From NCBI GenBank assembly GCA_944322555.1, contig CALUPJ010000005.1, forward strand, positions 1-52,867: a stretch of DNA of 52,867 nucleotides. The letters run 5' to 3'. Under the pieces are notes generated by a model. That model was not told where the DNA came from, did no database searches, and saw only the letters and a program-made list of their open reading frames with translations. The position numbers were made by a program, and so were the translations under genes. Origin of the DNA: Candidatus Gastranaerophilales bacterium (GTDB taxonomy: Bacteria; Cyanobacteriota; Vampirovibrionia; Gastranaerophilales; Gastranaerophilaceae). Of the stretch, positions 40,622 to 48,995 are shown piece after piece (within the stretch, counting starts at the first letter, position 1; each line of letters opens with the position of its first letter).

Positions 40622-41944
40622 ATGGAAAATTTTATAAGCTTATGTACTAACCCTGCATTTATATCAGTTATTTTACTGTGTATTTTATGCATAAGAAAAG
40701 TCAATGTACTTCTTGCTATTATCATTTCAACAATCACGGCCGGTCTGCTTGCAGGTATGAATATAAAAGATGTTATGACTGTTTTTATCTCCGGCATGGG
40801 CGGAAACTCGGAAACAGCACTAAGCTATATATTACTTGGAGCATTTGCTGCAACAATGGCTCATTCCGGTTTTACGGATGTCATATCCGGCAAAATAACA
40901 AAAATTGTTAACGGAAATAAGCTTGTATTACTATCAATATTAACGCTTATTGCAATGGCTTCTCAGAACATTGTACCCATTCATATTGCTTTTATACCAA
41001 TAATTATTCCTCCGCTTCTTGGGATTATGAATAAACTTGAAATAGACAGAAGAGCCGTTGCCTGCGTTCTTGCATTCGGACTAAAAATGCCGTATATCGC
41101 AATCCCCGCCGGGTTTGGTTTAATATTCCAAAATCTTATTGCTGATAATATGGTTCAAAACGGAGTAAATGTTCTGCGTAATGAAATATGGAAATCAACA
41201 CTTATTCTTGGCTTGGGTATGATAGCGGGACTTCTTGTTGCAGTATTTATAACGTACAGAAAGCCCAGAATTTATACAGATAAACAGCAAGATAATACAA
41301 TATCTGAAATAAAAAACTCAAAATTTAAACGGGAGCACCTGTTTGTTCTTCTTGCCGCTATTGCAACCTTTGCAGTACAGCTTCTTACACAATCTTTGCC
41401 TCTCGGCGCTCTGGTCGGGCTTGGCATAATTTTCTCATTCGGTGTAATACCGCAAGATAAAATGGATCACATGATGAATGAGGGAATTTATTTAATGGGA
41501 TATATTGCATTTGTAATGCTTGTAGCTGCCGGATTTGCAGACGTATTAAAAGAAACGGGTGCGATAGATACACTTGTCAGCGGAATTCTAAGCATTTTGC
41601 CTTCAAACATATTACTATCTTCTTTACTCATATTGTTTGTAGGCTTATTTATCACAATCGGAATAGGAACTTCGTTTGGCACAATTCCTATACTTGCAGT
41701 CCTATTTATACCCGTATGTGTAAAAATGGGATTCAATACTCAGCAGATAGTTGTATTACTTGCAGCTGCCGCAGCTCTCGGAGATGCCGGCTCTCCGGCC
41801 TCTGATACCACACTTGGACCTACTGCAGGGTTAAATGCAGACGGGCAGCATAATCATATTTTTGATACCTGCATTCCCACTTTCCTGCACTACAATATCG
41901 CTTTAATAATATTTGCCTTGCTCGGAATCTGGCTTTTAGCTTAA
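40622..41944 (+). CDS. NhaC-like Na+/H+ antiporter or amino-acid permease family protein
   Basis: 440 residues with about 11-12 membrane helices. The late signature LGDAGSPASDTTLGPTAGLN followed by HIFDTCIPTF is that of the NhaC/YuiF-type superfamily. MASQNIVPIHIAFIPIIIPPLL and GTSFGTIPILAVLF are the two conserved re-entrant-type segments. Members exchange sodium and protons or take up substrates such as histidine; the sequence does not decide between these. It is cotranscribed with the small protein upstream (6-nt gap) and convergent with the small helical protein gene 2 nt away. Confidence 0.88.
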   Translation: MENFISLCTNPAFISVILLCILCIRKVNVLLAIIISTITAGLLAGMNIKDVMTVFISGMGGNSETALSYILLGAFAATMAHSGFTDVISGKITKIVNGNKLVLLSILTLIAMASQNIVPIHIAFIPIIIPPLLGIMNKLEIDRRAVACVLAFGLKMPYIAIPAGFGLIFQNLIADNMVQNGVNVLRNEIWKSTLILGLGMIAGLLVAVFITYRKPRIYTDKQQDNTISEIKNSKFKREHLFVLLAAIATFAVQLLTQSLPLGALVGLGIIFSFGVIPQDKMDHMMNEGIYLMGYIAFVMLVAAGFADVLKETGAIDTLVSGILSILPSNILLSSLLILFVGLFITIGIGTSFGTIPILAVLFIPVCVKMGFNTQQIVVLLAAAAALGDAGSPASDTTLGPTAGLNADGQHNHIFDTCIPTFLHYNIALIIFALLGIWLLA

Positions 41945-41946
41945 AC

Positions 41947-42375
41947 TTAGCTCAAAGAGAAATCGAAATCTTCTTGTACATTGCTTGAAAGCATAGATTT
42001 CATAGATTCCATATAAGCGTTAACTTCTTCCAATTCTGCACTTGCAGTAGTAATTTGTGCATCTAATGCAGTTTCCCATGCTGTTAATTGATCAAGTTCA
42101 TCTTGAAATTTAGCTGTTATTCTGTTTACTTCTTCTTCAAAATCAGGGATTTCTGTATAATCAGTATATTTTTCCTGAAGTTCAGGGCTTTCTTCATATA
42201 AATTTTTAAAATAGCTTCTGTTAGCTCTGTCTTCAGCATTCTTTAAAGATTGAGCATCAGCCTGTGCATAAGTGGCAAGACTTTTTTGGCCTTGAAGCTG
42301 AGTAATTTCGAGGTTCAACTCATTTCTTCTTAATTTATAGCTTAAAAGTGTTTCGTTTAAATTTGCGATTGCCAT
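41947..42375 (-). CDS. Small coiled-coil protein related in its C-terminus to the 896-2512 protein
   Basis: 142 residues, nearly all helical and rich in Leu, Glu, Gln and Ala, with no signal peptide. Two long coiled-coil segments (about 8-60 and 78-130) flank an acidic Tyr/Pro middle (TDYTEIPDFEEE). It ends SNVQEDFDFSLS, comparable to DNVEDSFKTFGG in the larger protein; both follow a helix with a similar heptad. The size and shape resemble small secreted needle, filament or chaperone-type proteins, which is inference only. The ribosome site is weak. The shared element ATACTTTATATAT lies 29 nt before the start. Confidence 0.75.
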   Translation of the reverse strand: MAIANLNETLLSYKLRRNELNLEITQLQGQKSLATYAQADAQSLKNAEDRANRSYFKNLYEESPELQEKYTDYTEIPDFEEEVNRITAKFQDELDQLTAWETALDAQITTASAELEEVNAYMESMKSMLSSNVQEDFDFSLS

Positions 42376-42403
42376 CTTTGTTCACCATCTTTAAATCTTA
42401 CAT

Positions 42404-42416
42404 ATATATAAAGTAT
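42404..42416 (-). promoter_or_regulatory. Shared promoter-like element ATACTTTATATAT
   Basis: Identical over 13 nt to 3564-3576 and 9984-9996, on the coding strand of the small coiled-coil gene. Both this copy and the CHAP copy also have TTTGTAACAAAA further upstream (33 and 23 nt before the element). Confidence 0.4.
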
Positions 42417-42452
42417 TTAAAAATAATGCAATTTCAACGGCGTCTTATTTTG

Positions 42453-42935
42453 TTACAAAACTTTACAATCCTTTAGCATACCATTTTTATATGCATTTAC
42501 GGCCAGTGTATCACATCTTTCATTGTATTCATGGCCTGCATGACCTTTTACCCATATAAACTCTACATTATGCGGTTCCATAGCCTTAAGCAGTCTCTTC
42601 CAGAGCTCAACATTTTTAACCGGCGTTTTCCCTGCTGTTTTCCAACCTTTTTTTATCCAGCCGTCTATCCAGTTATTATTGAATGCATCCGTAACATACT
42701 TACTGTCCGAATATAACGTTACATCACAAGACCGTTTCAAGGCTTCCAGTCCTGTAATTACAGCCAGTAACTCCATCTGGTTATTAGTAACGCTTCTAAA
42801 TCCCTCTGACAATTCTTTTTCGTGTTTTATACCATCATTATCGGTATATACAAGAATGGTTCCATAACCCCCGGGGCCTGGGTTTCCGCTGCACGCACCA
42901 TCTGTATATATGCAGACTTTTGTTTTCGCTTCCAC
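42453..42935 (-). CDS. rnhA: Ribonuclease HI
   Basis: 160 residues, full length. It cleaves RNA in RNA-DNA hybrids. The active site is complete: Asp12 ([14 protein letters not shown]), Glu55 (NNQMELLAV), Asp77 (LYSDSKYV), Asp142 (CDTLAVNA), with His132 in [14 protein letters not shown]. The start is GTG at 42935, directly after the TAA of the upstream HEAT-like gene, so it is translationally coupled. Confidence 0.96.
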   Translation of the reverse strand: MEAKTKVCIYTDGACSGNPGPGGYGTILVYTDNDGIKHEKELSEGFRSVTNNQMELLAVITGLEALKRSCDVTLYSDSKYVTDAFNNNWIDGWIKKGWKTAGKTPVKNVELWKRLLKAMEPHNVEFIWVKGHAGHEYNERCDTLAVNAYKNGMLKDCKVL

Positions 42936-43217
42936 TTATGCAGCTGCACCTTTAATTTCTGATATAAGATATTTAGCAACCCATTCAAAATCTTTGTTAT
43001 TATTAGCAGCTTTTTTAATTTTTTTAACAGAAGCTTCTCCAATTCTGATAAGAGTCATAGCTACAACACCGCGTTTTACGCCTCTTACTATTTGCAATTG
43101 ATTAACAAGTTCCGGTACTACAGCTTTACCTTGATCAACAAGGATATTTTCAATTTTATTTTTTGTTATATTATCTGCTGTTTCTAACTTGCCCAGAATT
43201 TCTTCTACTGATTGCAT
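42936..43217 (-). CDS. Small HEAT-repeat-like protein
   Basis: 93 residues from the ATG at 43217, which has AAGGAG 6 nt upstream; an in-frame ATG at 43232 lies before that site. Paired helices (VEEILGKLETADN, KNKIENILVDQGKAVVPELVNQL, RGVVAMTLIRIGEASVKKI) resemble two to three HEAT repeats, a scaffold for protein contacts. No catalytic residues are seen. It is directly coupled to rnhA; a functional link is unknown. Confidence 0.75.
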   Translation of the reverse strand: MQSVEEILGKLETADNITKNKIENILVDQGKAVVPELVNQLQIVRGVKRGVVAMTLIRIGEASVKKIKKAANNNKDFEWVAKYLISEIKGAAA

Positions 43218-43438
43218 ATCTTTCTCCTTCATATTTCTTTTGTTCTTTGCATTATCATTATAGACTAAATTTTGGCAGAATTAAGATTTCCTTACATAAT
43301 CTTAATATGAATGTTAAGATTTAAAAACCCTTTTAGCAAGAGCATTATAGAGATTTTTCAAAATATTATTGTAACATTTTATTAAGAACTCATTTAAAAA
43401 GTGTAAAATGTACAAATTTTTTGTTTTTTATAGTAATA

Positions 43439-43456
43439 TATAGAAGTTAGTAAAAA
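43439..43456 (+). other. 18-nt stretch shared with the upstream region of the 31391 gene
   Basis: TATAGAAGTTAGTAAAAA here and TATAGAAGGTAGTAAAAA at 31349-31366, 17 of 18 identical and on the same strand as the downstream genes (62 and 42 nt before the starts). It may be a promoter or leader element, or AT-rich coincidence. Confidence 0.35.
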
Positions 43457-43500
43457 TTGATTGGTGTAGTATTACACTGGTAGTAAAGGAGGCACATGAA

Positions 43501-43959
43501 TTGACAATAGTATCATCTTCACTTGACGAGCTGGAAAAGCTTCATTTGGACAAAGTAAACTTAGGACAACATGTTCTTGCGGAATTTTTTGAGTGCGACC
43601 CTAATACACTCAACAGTAATGACAGAGTAGAAAAGTACATGATAGAAGCGGCTCTTGAGTGCGGTGCTACAATCGTTCAGAAGTGCTTTCATATGTTCAA
43701 CCCCTATGGCGTAAGCGGCGTAGTCATTATTTCAGAAAGCCATCTGGCTATACATACATGGCCTGAACTCGGTTATGCCGCAGTAGATTTATTTACATGC
43801 GGTACGAAGTGTGACCCGAAAGTTGCATATGAATTTTTGAAGAAAAAATTTAACTCTAAAAAAGCTTCTTTTACCGAGCTTAAAAGAGGCATAATAGACA
43901 GAGAGACTTTAAAACTGGCAGAACAGCCTTTTGAGATTGCCGAGCAGTTTGAAGGTTAA
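43501..43959 (+). CDS. speD: S-adenosylmethionine decarboxylase proenzyme
   Basis: 152 residues of the short prokaryotic type. It supplies decarboxylated SAM for spermidine synthesis. Self-cleavage at Glu79-Ser80 (ISESHLAIHTWPE) makes the pyruvoyl group; His85 and Cys100 (LFTCGTKC) are the other active-site residues. The start is TTG at 43501, 8 nt after AGGAGG. An ATG lies only 3 nt after that site but reads ATG-AAT-TGA and stops at once, overlapping the TTG. No spermidine synthase gene is adjacent. Confidence 0.94.
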   Translation: MTIVSSSLDELEKLHLDKVNLGQHVLAEFFECDPNTLNSNDRVEKYMIEAALECGATIVQKCFHMFNPYGVSGVVIISESHLAIHTWPELGYAAVDLFTCGTKCDPKVAYEFLKKKFNSKKASFTELKRGIIDRETLKLAEQPFEIAEQFEG

Positions 43960-43977
43960 TAAGTTATTATATATTGT

Positions 43978-44015
43978 AAAAAAACAGCATCCTGATATCA
44001 GGATGCTGTTTTTTT
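43978..44015. terminator. Bidirectional terminator between speD and pyk
   Basis: A continuous 38-nt perfect palindrome centred at 43996/43997 with A7 and T7 ends and ACAGCATCCTGAT arms. It serves both convergent genes. Confidence 0.9.
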
Positions 44016-44030
44016 ATTTAAATCAATAAT

Positions 44031-45485
44031 TTATCTTTCCATTGGTGCACCGATTCTATGGACTCTTATAAAGTTTGTGCGGCCGGTAATAAGTTTCGGA
44101 ATTGAACCTATTATGATAATTCTTTCGCCTTTCTTAAAATCGGTTTTGGTTAAAATATAATCGTCTATTTTTAAAAGCAGATCCGCATCAAGAACAGTAT
44201 CCCACTCTCTGCAATCTGCATAAATATCCCAGTATAAATTCAATCTTCGGCATGTAGATTCCATATCAGAGATTGCTATTATCGGCACAGTCGGACGGAG
44301 TTTGGAAAGCAGGCGCGGAGTATAACCGGTATGAGTAAAAGCAAGTATTGCTTTTGCATTCAAATCCTGCGCCATTTTTACAGCCGCATTAGAGATTGCC
44401 TGCGGTGAAAGTTCATATCTGTCATTCATTTCCAAATCAAGATTTGAAAGGCAGAAATTGCAAGTCTCAACATTTGAGGCAATTTTTCTCATCATTCTGA
44501 CGGCTTCTGTCGGATATTTTCCCATTGCGGTTTCTCCTGACAACATAATCGCATCCGTACCGTCCAAAATTGCATTTGCAACGTCACTGGCTTCCGCTCT
44601 TGTCGGGATTGGTTCTTCTATCATTGATTCAAGCATTTGGGTTGCGACAATGCAAACTTTGCGTTCTCTGATTGTTTGGTCAACTATATATTTTTGTACA
44701 ATAGGAACATCCTCTGGAGACATTTCTATACCCAAATCTCCTCTGGCTACCATGATACCGTCCGCAATTTTCAAAATTTCTTCAAGATTATCTACTGCCT
44801 GCGGTTTTTCTATCTTAGCTATGACAGGAATTCTTCCGCCGTAATCTTTTATACATTTTTTTGCCATTTCTATATCTTTTGCCTCTCTGACAAAAGAAAG
44901 TGCAATATAATCGGCGTCGTATTCAACGGCAAATCTTATAAATTCTATATCTCTTTCAGTAACAGCATTAAGACTTGCTGTCGCCCCGGGTATGTTTATT
45001 CCCTTAAGCGGTTTTATTTCTTCACCGTAAAGAACTTTTGTTCTGACTTTTCCGTTATCTACTCCCAAAACTTCAAGTCCTATCTTACCGTCATCAAGGA
45101 GTATTTTTTCTCCTTGTTTTACATCATTTGCGATGCCTTCATAATCAACGGGCACAATTTCTGTGTTACTTGTATCCGAAGTAGCTTCCAGTATGATTTC
45201 TTGCCCCGCTTTTATTGGAATTGGGCTTGAAATATTTCCAACTCTTATTTTGGGTCCCTGTAAATCCACGAGAATAGGAATGTAATACCCTATTTCTTTT
45301 GAAATTTTTCTTATATTATTAATGTTTTGGGCATGCCCTTCTTCGCTCCCGTGAGAAGTATTCAGCCTGAACATAGTGGCTCCTGCTTCTACAAGTTCTT
45401 TTATTTTTTCATAACTTGATGTCGCAGGACCAAGTGTAGCAACAATTTTAGTTCGTGCTCGTCTGATTTTTTTCTCTGTTTCCAT
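44031..45485 (-). CDS. pyk: Pyruvate kinase
   Basis: 484 residues, full length with the A, B and C domains. It makes pyruvate and ATP from phosphoenolpyruvate. Motifs: TKIVATLGPA, VDLQGPKIRVG, VIAKIEKPQAV (signature Lys), MVARGDLGIE (metal site) and VATQMLESM. The substrate loop FRLNTSHG has Thr where RLNFSHG is usual. The C-terminal allosteric domain is shortened to the basic form without the extra PEP-utiliser domain. GAGG lies 6 nt before the ATG. Confidence 0.97.
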   Translation of the reverse strand: METEKKIRRARTKIVATLGPATSSYEKIKELVEAGATMFRLNTSHGSEEGHAQNINNIRKISKEIGYYIPILVDLQGPKIRVGNISSPIPIKAGQEIILEATSDTSNTEIVPVDYEGIANDVKQGEKILLDDGKIGLEVLGVDNGKVRTKVLYGEEIKPLKGINIPGATASLNAVTERDIEFIRFAVEYDADYIALSFVREAKDIEMAKKCIKDYGGRIPVIAKIEKPQAVDNLEEILKIADGIMVARGDLGIEMSPEDVPIVQKYIVDQTIRERKVCIVATQMLESMIEEPIPTRAEASDVANAILDGTDAIMLSGETAMGKYPTEAVRMMRKIASNVETCNFCLSNLDLEMNDRYELSPQAISNAAVKMAQDLNAKAILAFTHTGYTPRLLSKLRPTVPIIAISDMESTCRRLNLYWDIYADCREWDTVLDADLLLKIDDYILTKTDFKKGERIIIIGSIPKLITGRTNFIRVHRIGAPMER

Positions 45486-45534
45486 TTTATAACCTCGACT
45501 ATAGTGTAAACATACAACTTAATTATATAACAAA

Positions 45535-45561
45535 AAGGCGGAATGTAATTTATTCCGCCTT
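45535..45561 (-). terminator. Terminator of the gmhA - M48-like operon
   Basis: A perfect 10-bp stem AAGGCGGAAT/ATTCCGCCTT with a 7-nt loop and a T-run (TTTTTG) on the minus strand, 11 nt after the stop at 45572. Confidence 0.85.
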
Positions 45562-45571
45562 AAAAAAATTT

Positions 45572-46402
45572 TTATCTTTCAGTTGATTCGGAAAGTGTTT
45601 TTAAAATTGTATATGAAGCATCCCAGCCGCTTAAACCGCCTGTTGCTTTATATTTTGCAATTTCTTTCGCTCTTTCGGCTTTATTTTTTGCCTGTTCTTT
45701 ATTAAACTTCTCTAACTTCTTTTTATCAGCATTTCTCTCTTCCGCTATCGGTTCGGCATAACTCAAGAAAGCTCTGTATTCCTGACACCCGTAACCGGCT
45801 TTTACTCTTGAAGGATAATTATATGTCATATAGTCAAATATGTTCATCGCTCTTTCCGTATTGGCAGGTTTTCCCTGTATAGCTTCCCAAGTACTCCCGG
45901 GCATTTTTGTTATAACAACAATCATTGCGAGCGGGTTGTAGTTAGTCTGCGCAAGAAGGTCAATACCTGTTATATCCGCTGCCTTTTCATCGTTAAGACT
46001 TGTTTTATTTGCAACATATTCACTGTTTGCAGCGGTTGAAATTATATTATCAGGGCTTAATTTGCTTAAAATTGCATTTTTTGCAGCGCTTCGCATTTTA
46101 TTTTTTGCATAAGTTCCGTTTATAATATGTCCCATTTCATTTGCTATTACTGCTGCCACTTCACTGTCATTACCCGTGTAGGATAAATCGGTGCTTGAAA
46201 TCTCTATTACATTAGTCAATGAGGTATTTGAATTATTGGTATATCCGTTAACGACCTTAAACGTTGTATTTGCAGGCAGATTATTCTTTGATATGATTGT
46301 TTTTCCCACTTCAGCAACCCTGTCTGCCGCAACCCATGTTGCCGCAAAAGACGGAGAAACCAATAATAGTGTTATAAACATTGAAATAAAAATCTTTTTC
46401 AT
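45572..46402 (-). CDS. Secreted M48-like metallopeptidase homologue with altered zinc motif
   Basis: 276 residues with a signal peptide (MKKIFISMFITLLLVSPSFA, cut at residue 20). VAAVIANEMGHIING (82-96) aligns with the HExxH helix of M48 peptidases, and DEKAADITGIDLLAQ (138-152) with the downstream ExxxD glutamate helix. The first His is Asn88, giving NEMGH; Glu89, His92 and Glu139 are kept. Without the first zinc ligand, peptidase activity is doubtful. A Lys/Glu-rich coiled coil follows (about 225-250). AGGAGG precedes the ATG, and gmhA lies 10 nt upstream in the same operon. Confidence 0.85.
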   Translation of the reverse strand: MKKIFISMFITLLLVSPSFAATWVAADRVAEVGKTIISKNNLPANTTFKVVNGYTNNSNTSLTNVIEISSTDLSYTGNDSEVAAVIANEMGHIINGTYAKNKMRSAAKNAILSKLSPDNIISTAANSEYVANKTSLNDEKAADITGIDLLAQTNYNPLAMIVVITKMPGSTWEAIQGKPANTERAMNIFDYMTYNYPSRVKAGYGCQEYRAFLSYAEPIAEERNADKKKLEKFNKEQAKNKAERAKEIAKYKATGGLSGWDASYTILKTLSESTER

Positions 46403-46412
46403 AAAATCCTCC

Positions 46413-46982
46413 TTATTTAAATAATTCTCTTTCTGTTATTGCACACAAAATATGCCCGATTAAAATGTGACATTCCTGAATCTGCGGAGTATCATCAGAC
46501 GGCACCTTAATTAAGAAATTGCATTTTTCATCCATTTCACAGGCTTTTTCCCCCGTAAGTCCGATTGTTACCATTCCTTTATTTTTTGCCTCTTCTAAAG
46601 CATTAATAATATTCGCGGAATTGCCTGAAGTAGAAAAACACAGGAAAATATCCCCTCTATTCCCCATTCCGTTTATCTGCCTTGCAAAAACATTTTCATA
46701 CCCAAAATCATTACTAACAGCAGTTATAATTGAGGAATTGGTTGTTAAAGCATAAGCACAAAGCCCGTGACGATTAAGATAAAATTTTGAAACGAGTTCT
46801 CCGGCTATGTGCTGGGCATCGGCGGCAGAACCGCCGTTTCCTGCCGTTAAAACTTTATTTCCGTTCCTATAGGCCGTTATTATTGCATTTGCCGCATTGC
46901 CGATATTTTCAATTAGTCTTTTGTCATTTAGAATACGTTCTTTTGCCGTAATATTTCTTTTTATATAGTCCTCTATAAACAT
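46413..46982 (-). CDS. gmhA: Phosphoheptose isomerase
   Basis: 189 residues, full length, a SIS-domain enzyme converting sedoheptulose-7-phosphate to D-glycero-D-manno-heptose-7-phosphate for the LPS inner core or other heptosylated glycans. The signature AGNGGSAADAQH (47-58) with the conserved GEL, CFSTSGNSANI and the late IQECHILIGHI are present. The usual partners (hldE, gmhB) are not adjacent. The ATG has AAGGAG upstream, and the gene is the first of a two-gene unit. Confidence 0.95.
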   Translation of the reverse strand: MFIEDYIKRNITAKERILNDKRLIENIGNAANAIITAYRNGNKVLTAGNGGSAADAQHIAGELVSKFYLNRHGLCAYALTTNSSIITAVSNDFGYENVFARQINGMGNRGDIFLCFSTSGNSANIINALEEAKNKGMVTIGLTGEKACEMDEKCNFLIKVPSDDTPQIQECHILIGHILCAITERELFK

Positions 46983-47098
46983 AAAAACTCCTTATCAAAC
47001 CGGTAAAGCCATTATAGCATAAATGCTTCTTTTAGGTAACAAATCGTTTACAGAGGTTAGTTATTATAATATAATTATCGTATAGTAAGGAGAGTTAT

Positions 47099-48148
47099 AT
47101 GTTACATTATTTTTTAGGCTCATATATTGTTACCGTATTCGGATTTATCTGTGCTTATCTCTGGGGAGAACATGTACATAACGGAACAGGTCTTACTTGT
47201 ATTTTTATAGCTTTTGTACTTGCTGTGCTTGAAGTCAGTTTATCTTTTGATAATGCGGTCGTTAATGCAATGAAGCTTGAGCGTATGTCGGAAAAATGGA
47301 GGCACAGATTCATTACCTGGGGAATTTTGATTGCCGTATTCGGGATGAGATTTTTATTCCCGCTTCTGGTCGTTGCGATATTTGCTAAATTGAATATATT
47401 GAGAGTTCTTGACATGGCATTAAATGATGTACATTCATACGCTCATTATCTTGAATTGACACATGCTCCTATTGTAGCATTCGGCGGAGCTTTCCTTTTA
47501 ATGTTATTTATGGATTATTTTGTAGAGCAGGAAAAGAGTATTCACTGGCTTAAAGTTCCCGAGCTTATGCTGCATAAGTTGTCAAAATTTAAGGGGATTT
47601 GTACCCTGACGACACTTTTAACACTTGGACTTTTGATGTTTGAAATTCCGTCGGAGGTAAGACAGAGCGTATTTATGTCGGGTGTTTCAGGTATAATAAC
47701 CTATCTGGTAATAGATGGACTTGCCGAATGGCTTGAAAAACGACAGGAGGAGAGAGCAAAACTTTGTGCTGATACAGTGAAATGTTCCGGTTTGGTAGGG
47801 TTTCTTTATCTCGAGCTTATTGACGCTTCATTTTCCTTGGACGGTGTTTTGGGGGCTTTTGCTCTCAGTAAAGATATCCTTATTATAACCATTGGATTGT
47901 TTATAGGTGCAATGTTTGTACGTTCTTTAACAATAATGCTTGTGGAAAAAAAGACGCTTGATCAGTATTTGTATCTTGAACACGGTGCTCACTGGGCTAT
48001 AGGGACTCTTGCCATATTAATGTTTGTATCGACTTTCCATGAAGTACCTGAGGTTGTTACGGGACTGCTTGGACTGGCATTCATTGTAAGTGCCTTCATT
48101 TCATCCGTATTACATAACAAAAAGGTTAAGAATGAAGCTGAAAAATAG
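47099..48148 (+). CDS. DUF475/TerC-like integral membrane protein
   Basis: 349 residues with about eight to nine membrane helices. The two family repeats are visible: VLEVSLSFDNAVVNA near residue 43 and ELIDASFSLDGVLGAFA near residue 240. These acidic pairs in membrane helices are typical of TerC/Alx-type proteins. Members have been linked to tellurite resistance or metal-ion (manganese) export; the substrate here is not known. GGAG lies before the ATG. The cca start lies 17 nt inside the 3' end of this gene. Confidence 0.88.
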   Translation: MLHYFLGSYIVTVFGFICAYLWGEHVHNGTGLTCIFIAFVLAVLEVSLSFDNAVVNAMKLERMSEKWRHRFITWGILIAVFGMRFLFPLLVVAIFAKLNILRVLDMALNDVHSYAHYLELTHAPIVAFGGAFLLMLFMDYFVEQEKSIHWLKVPELMLHKLSKFKGICTLTTLLTLGLLMFEIPSEVRQSVFMSGVSGIITYLVIDGLAEWLEKRQEERAKLCADTVKCSGLVGFLYLELIDASFSLDGVLGAFALSKDILIITIGLFIGAMFVRSLTIMLVEKKTLDQYLYLEHGAHWAIGTLAILMFVSTFHEVPEVVTGLLGLAFIVSAFISSVLHNKKVKNEAEK

Positions 48149-48995
48149 GGATTTATACTATGTTGGCGGTATCGTAAGAGACGAAATACTCGGTATAAAA
48201 AGTCTTGATACGGATTATTGTTTTGAAGGCGATGCAATAGAATTTGCGCGCAAAGAAAAATTAAATATTGTTCGGGAAAATACTGCTTTCGGAACTGTAA
48301 GAATCATTCTTAATAATTCACAAATTGATATAGCTTCAACACGAAAAGAATCTTATCCCAGAAAAGGTCATCTGCCCAAAATTGAAAAAATAGGCTGTTC
48401 ATTAAAAGAGGATTTAAAACGCAGGGATTTTACGGTTAACGCTATGGCAAAAAGAACTACCGACGGGGAGTTAATTGATTTTTTCGGCGGAGAAGAAGAT
48501 ATAAGACAAAAATGCTTGAAGATTTTACATAAAAACAGTTTTATTGATGATCCTACAAGAATTATCAGAGGTTTGAAGTTTTCGGTACGTTTCGGTTTCC
48601 AATTGGATAATGAAACATTAGAGCTCCAAAATAAATATTTGGAGAATATAAATTACGATATCAGCTGGCACAGATTAAAAAAAGAATTGGTTGAAACTTT
48701 TGGACTTAATAAACAAAAGGCTTACGATAAATTTATAAATGAAGGAATATACAAACTTCTCGGCAAAAACCAAAAAATACCGCCTATAGAATGGAATATT
48801 GAAGAAATTATGTCTGAATATCCATCTAAATATACCTGGCTTGTATATCTCAGCCAGTTTGATTTGTCTAATCTCGAGCTTACAAGAGCGGAAAAGAGAA
48901 TTCTTGAATGGAAGGAGCGGCTGCTTAACGAACCTCCGGCTAATAATACTCCGTTTGAAAGTATTTTAATACATAAACTTATGGTGTGCAGATGA
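48132..48995 (+). CDS. cca: CCA tRNA nucleotidyltransferase / poly(A) polymerase family
   Basis: 287 residues from the ATG at 48132, which has AAAAGG upstream; the longer frame from 48090 lacks similarity. Class II nucleotidyltransferase head: VGGIVRDEILG (11-21), metal-binding Asp26 and Asp28 in LDTDYC, RRDFTVNAMA (97-106), DPTRIIRGLKFSVRFGF. The C-terminal body is short, shorter than the usual 400 or so residues, so it may be an A-adding or CC-adding form or lack the tail domain. The tRNA in this window has no encoded CCA, so such an enzyme is needed. Confidence 0.9.
   Translation: MKLKNRDLYYVGGIVRDEILGIKSLDTDYCFEGDAIEFARKEKLNIVRENTAFGTVRIILNNSQIDIASTRKESYPRKGHLPKIEKIGCSLKEDLKRRDFTVNAMAKRTTDGELIDFFGGEEDIRQKCLKILHKNSFIDDPTRIIRGLKFSVRFGFQLDNETLELQNKYLENINYDISWHRLKKELVETFGLNKQKAYDKFINEGIYKLLGKNQKIPPIEWNIEEIMSEYPSKYTWLVYLSQFDLSNLELTRAEKRILEWKERLLNEPPANNTPFESILIHKLMVCR

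Noticed and set aside
44637..45230. 197-codon antisense frame in pyk
   Set aside because: Shadow of the pyk coding sequence; Phe/Tyr/Cys-rich with no motif or ribosome site.
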